From Lota lota (lineage: Eukaryota > Chordata > Actinopteri > Gadiformes > Lotidae): a stretch of DNA of 64,000 nt. Below are positions 49,736 to 61,232 of this stretch, piece by piece. How positions within the stretch are numbered: position 1 is the stretch's first letter; each line of letters opens with the position of its first letter. The notes under the pieces were generated by a model that saw only the letters and a list, made by a program, of their open reading frames with translations, made no database searches and was not told the origin of the DNA. The translations under genes and the position numbers were made by a program. The stretch covers positions 354,895-418,894 of the forward strand of contig JACYXH010000479.1 of assembly GCA_026745465.1 (NCBI GenBank), read 5' to 3'.

Positions 49736-49782
49736 AAACAAATAGGCCTATTTTGGTTTTGGTGCGGAAGCCAAACATAGTT

Positions 49783-49824
49783 CATGGAAACTGTCACATG
49801 TAACTAAATGTGACAGTTTCCATG
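49783..49824. repeat. Perfect 17-bp inverted repeat (hairpin) upstream of ypel5
   Basis: Arms 49783-49799 (CATGGAAACTGTCACAT) and 49808-49824 are perfect reverse complements separated by an 8-nt loop. The hairpin lies about 47 bp upstream of a CRE in the ypel5 promoter. Confidence 0.85.
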
Positions 49825-49829
49825 GCTCG

Positions 49830-50062
49830 GTGCTGCCGCTGTGCGGACAAAGGGAAAACTGCCGCAGTGTTGACGTCATGACCGGATGTTGATAGTTGCA
49901 GTGAGCAGCACGACGCAGGAGGAACAGCTGGAAAAGAACAACAAAGCCACGACCAACGACAACGATCCCTACAACAGCACAGTGAGACGAAAATATAACA
50001 ACTTTATTGTTGACATCGTTTCTGGCCCAACTAGTATTCGACACAGCAAGTCAATCGACAAG
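49830..50062 (+). promoter_or_regulatory. ypel5: ypel5 promoter and non-coding first exon
   Basis: A consensus CRE, TGACGTCA, is at 49871-49878 and an ETS-type ACCGGATGT is at 49881-49889. Both are common in TATA-less housekeeping promoters. A splice donor ACAAG|GTAGGG ends the probable 5' UTR exon at 50062. It pairs with the TTTTACAG acceptor before 50503, which precedes the coding start at 50541. The transcription start is inferred to lie at about 49890-49920. Confidence 0.6.
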
Positions 50063-50540
50063 GTAGGGAACCGTTCTCCGGGGATTACCGATCGTTAGGG
50101 GTTGTTGTCTTCTTGTCAGTAGCTGTAGCCATCCAGTTAGCGGAAGAGCTAACGTCATGATAATGAGATCACTACGATTCATAAACTACAAAGCAAAAGC
50201 ATCAAAAACTACAGTACAACCTAGCAAACTACCCATGGTTTGTAGTTTTAACAGTACCCAACGCCTTTTAAGTGTGTGCCATTGTAACTAAGTTTCTACA
50301 AGTGTGTGCCATTGTATTCTCAAACAAACAAAACGACACAGCTGCCATCTACTGTCAAGTATTTTCATGACACGTGTTTTTTTGAGTGTGTACGTTGTTC
50401 CTAGTTGTCAGTCGAGAGACACCAGAGATGTAGGCCTACTGTTTTGAATTCTTAAAGACTAATATTGTTTGCATGTTGTTTTTTACTAACTGCCTTTTAC
50501 AGCAATAAATAGAGTAAAACCCACTGAAGCGGACAGGACA

Positions 50541-51533
50541 ATGGGGCGCATCTTCCTTGACCACATCGGTGGAACACGCCTCTTCTCCTGTGCCAACTGT
50601 GACACCATCCTCACCAATCGATCGGAGCTCATCTCCACACGCTTCACCGGGGCCACAGGCAGAGCCTTCCTCTTTAATAAGGTGCATGGTGGTGGGAACT
50701 TAAATAGGCCTAAGATATGCCCATGACCAATGCTTGATTTATAAATGTCTGATTATTATTGATTATCACTTAAATATTATTGTTGCAGTCTTACTTAACT
50801 TAATTACAGTTGCTGTCTCGTTTCCTAAATCTGACTGAATGAAGGACAAATGTGGTCCTTCATATTTTGATTGGATTGTACAAGTAACTACACATGCTAG
50901 CCAGCAGTGTTTGAACTAGTATCAAGCCTCATATTATATGATTGGCTGAAATGTTAAGCCTTCCAGGCCAGCCAGCCTTTGTCAGAAACAAACAAAATCA
51001 GCAGAAGGGGGCAGCATAGTATAGTTGTTAGGGTATTGGACTCCCAGCAAAAAGGTTCTGGGTTGGATCTCAAGGGTCAGCAGCCTAACCTCTACCTGCT
51101 CCTTAATGACCTCATGTTTCGGAATTCAGTGTAAAATGCTTTGGATAAAAGCATCTGCTAAAATATACAATACACAGGAAATAGAGGAAGCAGGAGAGGA
51201 AGTTACACAAGTTACAACCTCTAGATTTGGATGGGTGATACTTTTGTTGAGTAGGTGAAACAAGTCTTTAACAGGTTCCAACCACTGCTCTCTCTCGCTG
51301 TACTGTAGGTTGTGAACCTGCAGTACAGCGAGGTGCAGGACCGAGTCATGCTCACGGGCAGGCACATGGTGAGGGACGTGAGCTGCAAGAACTGCAACAG
51401 CAAGCTGGGCTGGATCTACGAGTTCGCCACAGAGGACAGCCAGCGCTACAAGGAAGGCCGCGTCATCCTGGAGCGGGCCCTGGTCCGAGAGAGCGAAGGC
51501 TTCGAGGAGCATGTCCCGTCTGACAACTCGTGA
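50541..51533 (+). CDS. ypel5: Yippee-like protein 5
   Basis: YPEL5 is a small nuclear/centrosomal zinc-binding Yippee protein, known as a partner and regulator of the CTLH/MAEA E3 ligase. Two coding exons, 50541-50681 (47 codons, donor AAG|GTGCAT) and 51309-51533 (acceptor CTGTAG, stop TGA at 51531), join in phase 0 to give 121 aa. The product appears identical to the human sequence as I recall it. Zinc ligands are the paired CxxC motifs, CANC in exon 1 and CKNC in exon 2. The C-terminus ends EEHVPSDNS. The 627-bp intron carries a SINE close to the acceptor of exon 2. It is the only plus-strand gene here, head-to-head with plb1. Confidence 0.98.
51006..51178 (+). mobile_element. tRNA-derived SINE in the ypel5 intron
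   Basis: A head with an A-box-like TAGTATAGTTG and a B-box-like GGTTCTGGGTTGGATCTC is followed by a body and the tail GCTTTGGATAAAAGCATCTGCTAAAAT. It looks nearly full length, with its 3' end about 130 bp before the second coding exon. Confidence 0.75.
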
Positions 51534-52849
51534 AGCCCTTACAGCCTTTCAAAGAATGGCGGAGAAAAACTAAATCCTCCTGTTTACCTCCTCCTTCTCG
51601 TACCACCGTCCTTCTTTTGCCTCCGTGCTGAACGTCGCCATTTTGCAGACTTAGTGATCGATGATGTCTTGGCACCACACACACGCCTCCTCCTCCACCT
51701 CCTCTTCCAATGTATATGACCTATGACTCCAACAGAGTGGAACACTGTTTGGCAAGTTACAATTTTCTGAAAATAATTTACGGAGAATACAACTTGTTTT
51801 AAGTGCACGTCCACACAGAATATCAATACTGCACTAGGCCTGCACCACATTTGTTCCAGTGTATTCAAATGCATGTGTAATTGCAGTCCGATGATGATCC
51901 ACCACCTCGTCACGTCAGCACCACCTTTTTGAATATATAAAGAGTTAAAAACAGGAAACGGCAAACTACTCAACAGCACTGTTAGAGCAAATATCTCATT
52001 CTCTTAACACACATTTCTGCTTCTGTGTTGTGAACTTTAATACAGGGTAAAGTCATATCAGTTGATAATATGAACAGCCTCTTTTCCTTACTTAAAACAG
52101 TAATCACTGTATGTGATAAATGCAAGGTGCATCGACTGGCTTCACTTGATGTGAATCCGTTTCATTGTTTATATGTTAAAATGTGTACGTTACTTTGCCC
52201 ATTCTTGTTTACATTTCAGACCGTACTCTGCATGCCAAATTTCACTTATTGCTGCAGTACATCTGTTTGGAATTCTTTGCCACTGTGCGCGTGAGGTGGG
52301 AGGAGAAGTCTCTTTGACGGTCACCTTCAGTCGGGATCATGCGCTTTTCGGCCATTTTGTCTTGCAATATAAATAGGGAAACAAATGTGTGTTCGGTCTG
52401 TTGTGGACAGGCCCCCATTCAATGACCTACTGGCTTAAACCAAAACAGCATTAGGCTGTAATATTCAATATGGTTCCCTGAAAAAAAATAAAAACAGAAC
52501 TGGAGTATTATAATTCAACTGGCTTGTCAACTGATGAAGCTAGAGGCATAAGATTACTTAATCTGTGTTGTACAAAATGTGACGCAAAATTAACATTCTT
52601 AAAAGAAAAAGAAATATTTCCAGGTAGACGTGTGACTTTGAGACATTCAACAATGTACTTTGCAATATATATATTTGGCAATTTGTTATAACTTATATTA
52701 ATTTTTATCATTTTATTGATATATTGTTATTGCGTTAGTGTTCGTAGAATGATTATTTTCTGGGATGATCCTTGTTTCTATTTTTTGTTTAATCTATTTT
52801 CTTGACATTACGTTTCTGTAGCAACGTCCAATACTACACGCCACCTAGG

Positions 52850-53135
52850 TGGGTCCCATACTCCACCTAGGTGACTTTCCTCGGGCTCCTCCAAACCAAT
52901 GTTGAACCGGTTTATTGTTAAGGTTGAATGGAATGAGGCATGCAGCTGGTGCTCCATGCTGCCATGCCAGAGAGCTCTCTCTGAGTGTGTGTGGTGGTGG
53001 CTGGTTTAACCTGTGCACACTGATTGCTCAATGTGCAACAGGTGTGCAGCCCCACCCAGCCCCAGAGTCCAATCAGTCTGACTCGGGCCAGGTGAGGCTG
53101 CTTAAACCAGCCACCATCCACACACGCTCCCACAG
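52850..53135 (+). repeat. Dispersed repeat family B, copy 1
   Basis: Matches the reverse complement of 61430-61725 along about 290 bp. Shared blocks include CACCTAGGTGACTTT, GGGCTCCTCC, AGAGAGCTCTCTCTGAGT, GGCTGGTTTAACCTGTGCAC and CCAGAGTCCAATCAGTCTGA. Its inner part (52996-53115) is bounded by inverted GGTGGCTGGTTTAA arms and could form a hairpin. The family is not identified. Confidence 0.75.
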
Positions 53136-55538
53136 TTTCTAAATAGGTTTTTGCAGTACTTTGTCTGTTGTGATTATTTCAGAATAAAGTCACCAGTATT
53201 GCTGTGTAGATAGGCCTACTCTGTGTTTGAGTAAACCCTGTGTCTTGCTGGGTTTGTTTTATTTTGTAAGTAAATACATAGGAAATGTATTGTGTTCTAA
53301 AGAATTGCAAACATTCTTAATACTTTCATCCTAATAGGAATATAGGTATGTTTATATTATGTTTGTACAATTGTTAGTACAGAATCAAAATGTTTCGTAT
53401 TCTGAGATGGCCTCTAGATGGCAGTATGATATCGACGAACGGGATGAGATCTAGGCTATCTATACATGTGGAATTATCCTATCTCTATGTTTCCTAAGCT
53501 TTTGCTGAGGCATGACACATTTTAATTAGTGTGGCCGTTAGATTTAGATGATCTTTCGTATTCAAGCCTTTAAAAAAAATCCACCACCGTACCATTTGAA
53601 ATTACATGATTGCGTTGAATACACAGCATGGCAAAAGGAATCGAAACGAAGCGTTACACAACTTGCAGTGCAAAATACCACTTGGGAGAAATCATTTGGC
53701 GTTTGAAATTGGTTCTTAATTATCGTGCTCTTATTGCCGTGTCGATGCATTTCTAATCAATGCAGTGGCAGGCATGGTGTTATTCAGTATTGATGTTAGA
53801 CGGCTGCCTTGCGTCTGCTGTCTCAGTGGAAGAATCAACAAAAGGCTTGCCGTGATGAATTGTTAATGACGTCCGAAGCCCAGCCGTATACTGAAGAGGC
53901 TAGTAGGCGAAAACAATTTACATAAACATTTAAAGACGGCATTTACACATAAATGATATAAATTCCATGGTTTTCATTAATTGATGACTTCTATCCCAAT
54001 GCCAACCATGGAATGGAGACTCCATTGAAAAGCCATCTGGATAGATACGGTTGATCACAAAGCTATATAAGTCTGCAAGCAACAGGATGGTTATGCGGCA
54101 AAGCAAACGACACGACCAATGTCGTCTCGATGTGTTTGTAATCATTCAACTGCAATACAACCATATAGCCTGTGTTGCTATTTCAATATTAGATGTGATG
54201 AATACTCATCCATTTCGATTGCATCCATAAATAATGTAATCTAGGCAATATTATGTATAGCCTATTGTTCGACCTTCCAATGTCCAATAAATATTGAGTA
54301 AAACGAAAAAAAAAATAGAAATAGACCCGTTTACCAGATTGACCCTGCCAACCTCTATTATGGATCATGGGCTATTTTGGGATAGAACACAAAACACTTT
54401 CCGTATAATTGCATCTATAAGTAGCCAATGATTCACAGTTCTTTGGCAGCTATTTATAACGTGCCTCTATAGACCTCAAGTGTATTAACTACGTTTAGTG
54501 TATGTCATCATTGCCCCTCCCCGTTGCCAGGTGTTTCACCGAACACAAAATTAGGCCAGACTACTAATACACAAGGATATAGGCTTACTTGTCAGAACAA
54601 ATCTCCCCACGTCCACCCCTGTCTCTGACACTCCCACAAAATGATGACATCATTCCATCAGCAGGAGATATAAAATAGCATGCTTTCCATTGACATCATG
54701 CCATATACCGTTGCTAGGAAACGGGGAGTCAACACTAGTTGCTATGGAAACCACACTTCACCTTCAAATCTCCGACCTCTATATCCATCTATCACAGACT
54801 GGTGTGTATGTGTAAGAAAAGCAAGTTTAAAGGGAGCAGACTTGTTGGTGTTGTATAACATACATTTGCAGGGATGTGTCTCGTCACTCACTGCAGTGTG
54901 TCACGCTGCATGCTACGTGACTGCTTCAGTTTAAGGAATAGATTCAGGGAATTATATTTGTCCATTGAAAAAATAAGGATGTGAATTGAAAGCTCACGCT
55001 AAGTGGCATTATAATCAGTAAAACAATACAAGAAACAAAGTACAGTGAACAACTATATTAATTTATTTTTTATCCATATACGACAGGTTGATTACACAGT
55101 GATCAGTGCATTTCATTGAGGCCAGTGGCTGTAAATATCATCATATATAATTAACATAAGACAGAAAAAAACACTAGAGATAACCTCCAAGAATTGGCTA
55201 GTGGAAACTCATTGTACGTTGCATGACGTACAGACGAGATAATTGTAAAGAGCCTATCACAGTGACTGAAACCAGCCCCTCTGTCACCTTTAACTACTGA
55301 GGTTACGGATTCTGACAAACCAACCAAGACATTTCAAAGCGTTCTCCGGCAAGTAAAAATACATTTATACAACAGATTGATTGCCTAACCTGCAGCCACT
55401 GAGACGGTCAGTATGGTTCTACATTGCACAGTGTCATGATAGTCTAAAGTACATTGCCCATGTGGCGAATCCTCCTCAAATCTCGGAGTCTGGCATGGTG
55501 TCTCTTGGTAGTCAGAGTGTCCAGACCTGACCAGGTGA

Positions 55539-55562
55539 CCCCCCCCCCCCCCCCCCCCCCCC
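55539..55562. repeat. Poly-C run of 24
   Basis: Twenty-four consecutive C residues downstream of the lclat1 stop codon, possibly within or past its 3' UTR. Confidence 0.9.
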
Positions 55563-57105
55563 AACTAATGTTTAAGTTCTGTCCTTTTTTTGGCACAATT
55601 GAGCGAGCGAGTAGCTCTCTCAGCTGTCAGTTGCTAATTGAATTTAGTACACGCATGCGTCAATGCCAGCTCCCCCACCAGAGGGGCACACAGAGAGGTG
55701 GGCATTACCCAGGTTTTTTTGGATTAGGTAAGCCCATTGCAGGGGGAACAGTTTTCCACTCCAAGTCTGGTCTGGTGCCCTTTTCCGTGCCACCCTGTGT
55801 GCAGCCGTGGGGGTGATGATGCCCCAAGCCACAGTGACAACCACGTCCTGCCTTTACAAGGCATCTCCTGGTTCACTCCAGAACAAAAACAAACAAAAAT
55901 GGAGAGGAAGGTCATCGGCCGCCACTCTTACACAGATGTTTAAAAAATGAAATACAGTGAGATCTTGGACCTTCGCAAGTGGAGGATGGTTGGAGGGAGT
56001 GTTATGCAAGTGTTGCTTCAAAACAGCGTGAGCATCCCCCCTGGACAGCTATGGATGAAAATGTTGATTGAACAGGTTGGGTTACCTTAACATTTGACTT
56101 TTATGATCAAAAGCTATTTGAGCAAGCATGCACAGACACTCATTGCTTTCTCACGACTAAACAGCAGTAAACATGTGACATATCCAAAGCATGACATCCA
56201 ACCCCTTATACATTTAAAATGTATAAGCCTGACTGGACTGACAGGAATTTTTAACAGCATTTAAATGTAATCAAGGCAAGCTATGGCTGTGGCGTACGCT
56301 TAATGATTCAGATTCTAATGGCATTCTCTTGGGGAATAAAGCCACTCTTTTGGCGTAAAAACGGATCTAGATGGACTACAAATAGTGTCTCAAATATATA
56401 TATATATAAAAAAAAAGAATGAATAAAAATGTCCACATGGCACTATACATGTGTGCTGTACTATGGCTGTGTTCCTTCACCTGAATGACACATTAAACCA
56501 AACCACTAAATAAATAAAGCCTAAAACCAATCAAATTAAAATAAAATAAAAACATTGCTAGAATATTACTGATAACAAATAAGTAATGTCTGGTACACTA
56601 TAAAACTGGACTTCTGGATGATCAATTATCACAAACAAGATCATCTATAAAAACATTAACTAAGGAACTGCATTGGACATGGTAGAAGATCCTATGATTG
56701 TACTCCACAGAGATAACAGCTGGGAACTAGAAGGGCGGAAAGAAATAATGTTATAAAGCAAGCTCACTGGTGCGGAGACCGTTTCCAATGAACGTTTGGC
56801 CTTCCTATATTTCTTTCTTCCGTAGTTTTCCTTTCGTGTCGCACAGTACGCTGAAGCGTACCCCTTGTCCAAGCCATGCATACTGCCCGATTGTAGCTGC
56901 ATCTTCCTCCTCGCTGTCTTGAAGCAGAGGAGGACTGGAGGGCTTCCAGCCAGGGTCCTCGAGACCAATGGGTCTGAGTCCAGTCAAGGGCCAGCAACTC
57001 CTCAGCACACCCCCGGCCCCCCGGCTAAGGACGGTTGAACCGCGACGAGACACATTTGAGTTAGCGCCGCTTCTTCTTCCATCCGTCTTCGCATCCATCC
57101 GTCTA

Positions 57106-59779
57106 TCACTGCATCTTGCCATCCAAAACCTTTGACCCCTTTCCCCCGCCACCAGCCAGGGTCTTCCAGTAGCGGTGGCAGGCCAGCTCCAGCAGCTCTA
57201 GTCCTCCTATCAGCTTCTGCTGGCCCAGGAACACTCCGACCATCGCCAGGCAATAGAGCCTGACCGGCACCCACAGCCACAGCGCCGTGAAGCAGAAGGC
57301 GATGAAGCCGCTCCAGTACAGCAGGGAGGCGGCCTTGATCAGCGCCACGCGCAGCTCCGTCTTGCAGGGCGGGACGCGCGCCACACCCTCCCGGTCGAAC
57401 GCCCGCGGCTCCGCCGAGTAGAAGTCCCGCAGGCGGGCCTCCTTCTCGACCCAGCGTTCCTGGCACCAGGCCTGCAGCTCGGCAGGGTTGGATGAGCAGG
57501 GCAGGGAGGCGACGGGGTAGCGACGCACGTGGAAGTGGATCTCGCGGGGAAAGTGGCCCATGATGAGGTGGCGCTCGGTCTGGGGGATGTTCTTGGGGTA
57601 GGCCACGGTGATGTCGTGGATGGCATCCAGGTTGTCCGCTGGGCAGGGGGGGAGGAGAGAAGGAGAGAAACAGGAGTTCAGACTGGTTTTGTGTTGTAGT
57701 GGAACAGTTCAAATAAACTGGATAACAAAGAAATTATTAAAATGTATTTATCCAAATTCACTTAGTTTGATAACGTTGAGCTTTTATCCAAATGGACCTA
57801 CAGTTAATTCAGAGATCGTTAAGGAGCATTTAGGGGTAAAGCATCTTGCCCAAGAATGATGGACATGGGAGATCGAACCCAGCAACCTTCGACTAGCCAC
57901 TACACCCTCCTACCCTTAACAGAGAAACTACAGCCAAATTAACCTCACAATCGTATTCAGACATTTTATACCAAATATGATGTTTAATTGAGGGGCATAT
58001 TTAGACCTGATAGTACAGTACACTCTCCTTCCAACATAATTACATCCTCATCCCTCTTTCCCGTTAATAAGCACTGTGTCGTGCACTCTTCAAAGCTCTG
58101 AACTCCATTACACATGTACCTCTAATTGAACCAGGGGCTTAGTGATGCATGATTCCCCCTCCTTCACTGCTCACAACATCATCATCATCATCCCCACCAC
58201 AACCACCCCCAGCCTGCCTTACATAACACATATCCCCCTTTACTTACCCTACACAGCATGATGCCAGGCGGGATGACACCTGCCTGTATTATTAGCCCAC
58301 GTACAGCTTAGCGCTACCCTGGTATTAATAGAGCAATGAGAGCACCGCACCAGACTGAGACAAAGACCCACAGACATAACTTGTTAGTGGTGAGGGTGAG
58401 AGAGAGTGGTGAGAGAGAGTGAGTGAGTGAGTGAGTGAGTGAGTGAGTGAGCGAGAGAGAGACCTAGCTAAGCCTGAGACACAGAGCAAGAGACCTGGCT
58501 AAGCCTGAGACAGAGACCTAGCTAAGCATACACACAGGAAACATACACAGAGAGACAAAAAGTGAGAGAGAGAGGTAGGGTGACAGAGGTAGAGAGGGAG
58601 AGAGAGAGGCCTAGTCAAGGCCGCTAACACTACTGTGATTCACAGCACCTGCTGGGAGGGTAAGTGCTGTGCTGGGTGTTCAGAGGGGCCAGAGCAGTGT
58701 CTGAGAAAAGGAACCGACTGGAGGGGTGCCAGGACTAGCTCACAGGGGAAACATGAGACACTCGTGTGATGCTGTAATGGCTGGCACGGGGATGAAGTAG
58801 TTGTCTAGAGGCCTGAGGACTAACAGGTATGATCCACCTCCAATAACGCAACCACTGGAACCACTGAGGTCACCGAGGGAGAATGTGTCACTATCTCCAC
58901 TGTACAGAGCAGAGACTCCAGTGTTGTTGGAAGCCTTTTGTGTATTTTCCATGCATTTCCTTGGCAGGATCAAATTAAAAGACGGATTACAATGATCAAT
59001 AGGCACTGTTTAACTCTAAACAGATACCGGGTTAATCAGTTTCCCCCCGCTCATTTCAAAACAATCTTAAGAGTGACCTCTGACCTTTCCGCAGTGTTTC
59101 TACTATGAAGGTGAACCCGGTGGTGCGGGGATGCAGCACATACTCAAACTTGGGAAGGCCATTCTTCACGGCAAATTCATCGCTCCTCGCTCTAGTGTTC
59201 TCTGCAACAGAAAAAAAAAAAAATCAGGTTTACCCTTTTATAGTGAGATATGAAACCTAAAAAGGAGAGAACAATGTTCACCGGATCTATGTATACTTTC
59301 ATTCTTAGTGTCGTTTATATTACTATTCAACATTAAACTGTATGATCAATCGATTAAACTAGAACGACATTTGTAGTTTATATAAAAAAGGTACCTTTAA
59401 TAAAAAAAATAAAAAAAATACTCCCCTTCTTAAAACGATTAACTACGACTTGTAATTTATAATCATACAGCAGCCAGATGGAATGGCCTTCACCGAGTCC
59501 TCTGGCCTGGACAGTCGCTTTACATCCAGAATAGCCACAAAGTGGCTGTAAACACAGGGGGGCCCGCGGTTTCCACATCCAACATTCCTGCGGAGCCTGT
59601 CGTGCGACCACTGACGTCCTATTACTCAAATTATGTAACGGGCATCTCCAACGTAAAGGGCGTGTTGGGATGAACTCTCACATAAATTCCCTCCCCAACC
59701 CATTTTTTATTGAATTACATTGCCTCAAACTGAGGTGATGGGGAATTTGTGAAGGGGCTTACATGCACCCTTGAGACTT

Positions 59780-59826
<47 letters not shown>

Positions 59827-61002
59827 CAAATGATAGGTAGTGCCAGTGTGAAGGTGAATTAAGCTAAAATGTTTAGGGAAGGTTGAACCAACACAGACAG
59901 ACAAAGGGTCACACAGCAAAGGAAAACAGAGCTGGATGGCTATAAGGAGACAAAACCCTCAAAGCCCAATATGACATAACGTCCGAAGCCAGATAGGTCA
60001 TCGCCAACGTCACGAGGGGAACGAGGCTAGACCCCGGCTCTAACCACTCGGGATCATCGATTGGCTTAGCCAGGGATCTGAGAGGCTTTCACATGCGGTA
60101 CCGCTGTTCTTTTGATGGGAAAAAAATAAAGAAAATCTCATACAAATGAGAGAAGCATGTATGTGTAAAATGGGATTTTGCTGTGGTCTTATCACTCCTG
60201 AAATGGCATTTGCATAACGTGCTATTGCAATGACCTTGGGGAGGTGTCAAAATAAGAACCTTAGCTCACACACACGGTGTCACATGCAGGACAAAGAGAC
60301 TTACGGGACAAAACAAAACCTGAGTATTTTTTTTTAAAGACATTAATGTTCACATGGATTCAGGCAAACGGCAGACAAACAACACCTTCTGGACGGCATT
60401 GGAAAAACAAAGTCTGACGGAATTGCAGGACTGCAAAAATAAACATGATTGATGAAAGATTGCTATGGTGATTATTGTTTACAAAGGATGGATAAAATAT
60501 ATTAAATACAATTACTTTGTGTCTTTTATTGTATGTAATTACTCTGGTAATGCAAGGAGTTATAATAATTCTCCTTGGGAGAACGTCACACGCGGTAGTA
60601 AATTCCATTGCAGAGGACAATAAAAAGTACAATATTTAAACTTTGACGGCAATGTCATCAACCGTTACAGTTGCCGCTATTTTCTGTCAGCATCACCTAA
60701 TTTGACCGTGCTGCTCTCCTCCACTACATTGATATCCGGTTTGCCATCTACCTGAATCCATGTGAACGCAGGATAAGACACTCATTTAGAAAAACCAAAA
60801 CAAGACATTACAAAACAAAAAAAACGATAAAACTGCCATTTCTCCATTGCGTTACCGGTAAGATCAGTGCCTTCGGGGAAGAGCAGCAGCTGTAGAGGCT
60901 CTCTGATGTCACAGAAGTACCCCAGCATGCTCTCCAGGTGGTTGCGGTCGTCCTCCCAGTGACGCTGGATGAACACGAAGCACGCCATTTGCATCGCCCA
61001 TC
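57106..61002 (-). CDS. lclat1: Lysocardiolipin acyltransferase 1 (C-terminal exons; partial)
   Basis: LCLAT1/ALCAT1 is an ER/mitochondria-associated AGPAT-family membrane enzyme that reacylates lysocardiolipin and lysophosphatidylinositol. Three exons join in frame: 60856-61002, 59085-59201 and 57106-57638 (TGA at 57106). The first starts WAMQMACFVFIQRHWEDD and carries the acyltransferase substrate motif LLLFPEGTDLT. The second holds KNGLPKFEYVLHPRTTGFTF. The third contains the conserved DAIHDITVAYPKNIPQTERH and REIHFHVRRYP, then two hydrophobic segments and the GGLELLELACHRYW end. The N-terminal exons with the HX4D motif are not in the window and must lie off the right edge. Splice phases are consistent (TTACCG|GTAACG, CGGAAAG|GTCAGA). 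Confidence 0.93.
57639..59084. other. lclat1 intron with SINE and purine-rich tract
   Basis: No exon is supported. It contains a SINE and, at about 58389-58620, a long purine-rich region with a (GAGT)n run (about 58417-58452) and repeated CCTAGCTAAGCCTGAGACA-type units near 58482-58530. Confidence 0.55.
57775..57915 (-). mobile_element. tRNA-derived SINE (minus strand)
   Basis: The minus strand reads a tRNA-like B box (GGTTGCTGGGTTCGATCTCC), a CTTGGGCAAGATGCTTTACC segment, CTCCTTAACGATCTCTGAATT and a tail GTCCATTTGGATAAAAGCTC. This matches the shared teleost SINE tail and the copies at 49570 and 51006. It lies in the lclat1 intron just upstream of the last exon. Confidence 0.7.
59780..59824. 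repeat. (GT)n microsatellite
   Basis: A pure GT run of about 45 bp in an lclat1 intron. Confidence 0.95.
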
Positions 61003-61232
61003 CTGCAGATTAAGTAGAGTGTACCTTGAGCAAAGGGTGAAGTGGAACTCGACGGACTCCAACTGCCTCTGATTGTTTTGTGATGCAGTAGAAACACCAT
61101 GAGGAAAATGACGTGTTTGGTTGGACTTTTACTTTGCAGTATGTATGACATAAGGTCAGGTGTGCATCAGTCCTGCTTTTCCGATCTGGGAGACCAATCA
61201 TCTCCGGTCCTGTCCTCGCTCAACAAGACTAG

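Larger units (their letters stand above)
46846..49782. other. Head-to-head intergenic region between plb1 and ypel5
   Basis: plb1 runs left and ypel5 runs right from this 3-kb space. It contains the plb1 promoter side, copy 2 of dispersed repeat family A, a truncated LINE and a SINE. No coding exon is supported; an open frame of 181 codons at 46624-47169 is antisense to plb1 exon 1 and is not conserved-looking. Confidence 0.55.
51534..57105. other. ypel5 3' UTR and intergenic space to lclat1
   Basis: No coding exon is supported. The left part is ypel5 3' UTR (end unknown; AATAAA-like sequence near 52485). The right part next to 57105 is lclat1 3' UTR. It contains one copy of dispersed repeat family B (52850-53135), a poly-C run at 55539-55562 and an AT tract near 56394-56408. 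Confidence 0.55.

Noticed and set aside
51006-51080. tRNA gene
   Set aside because: A- and B-box-like motifs are present but the cloverleaf is degenerate and it continues into a SINE body and tail.
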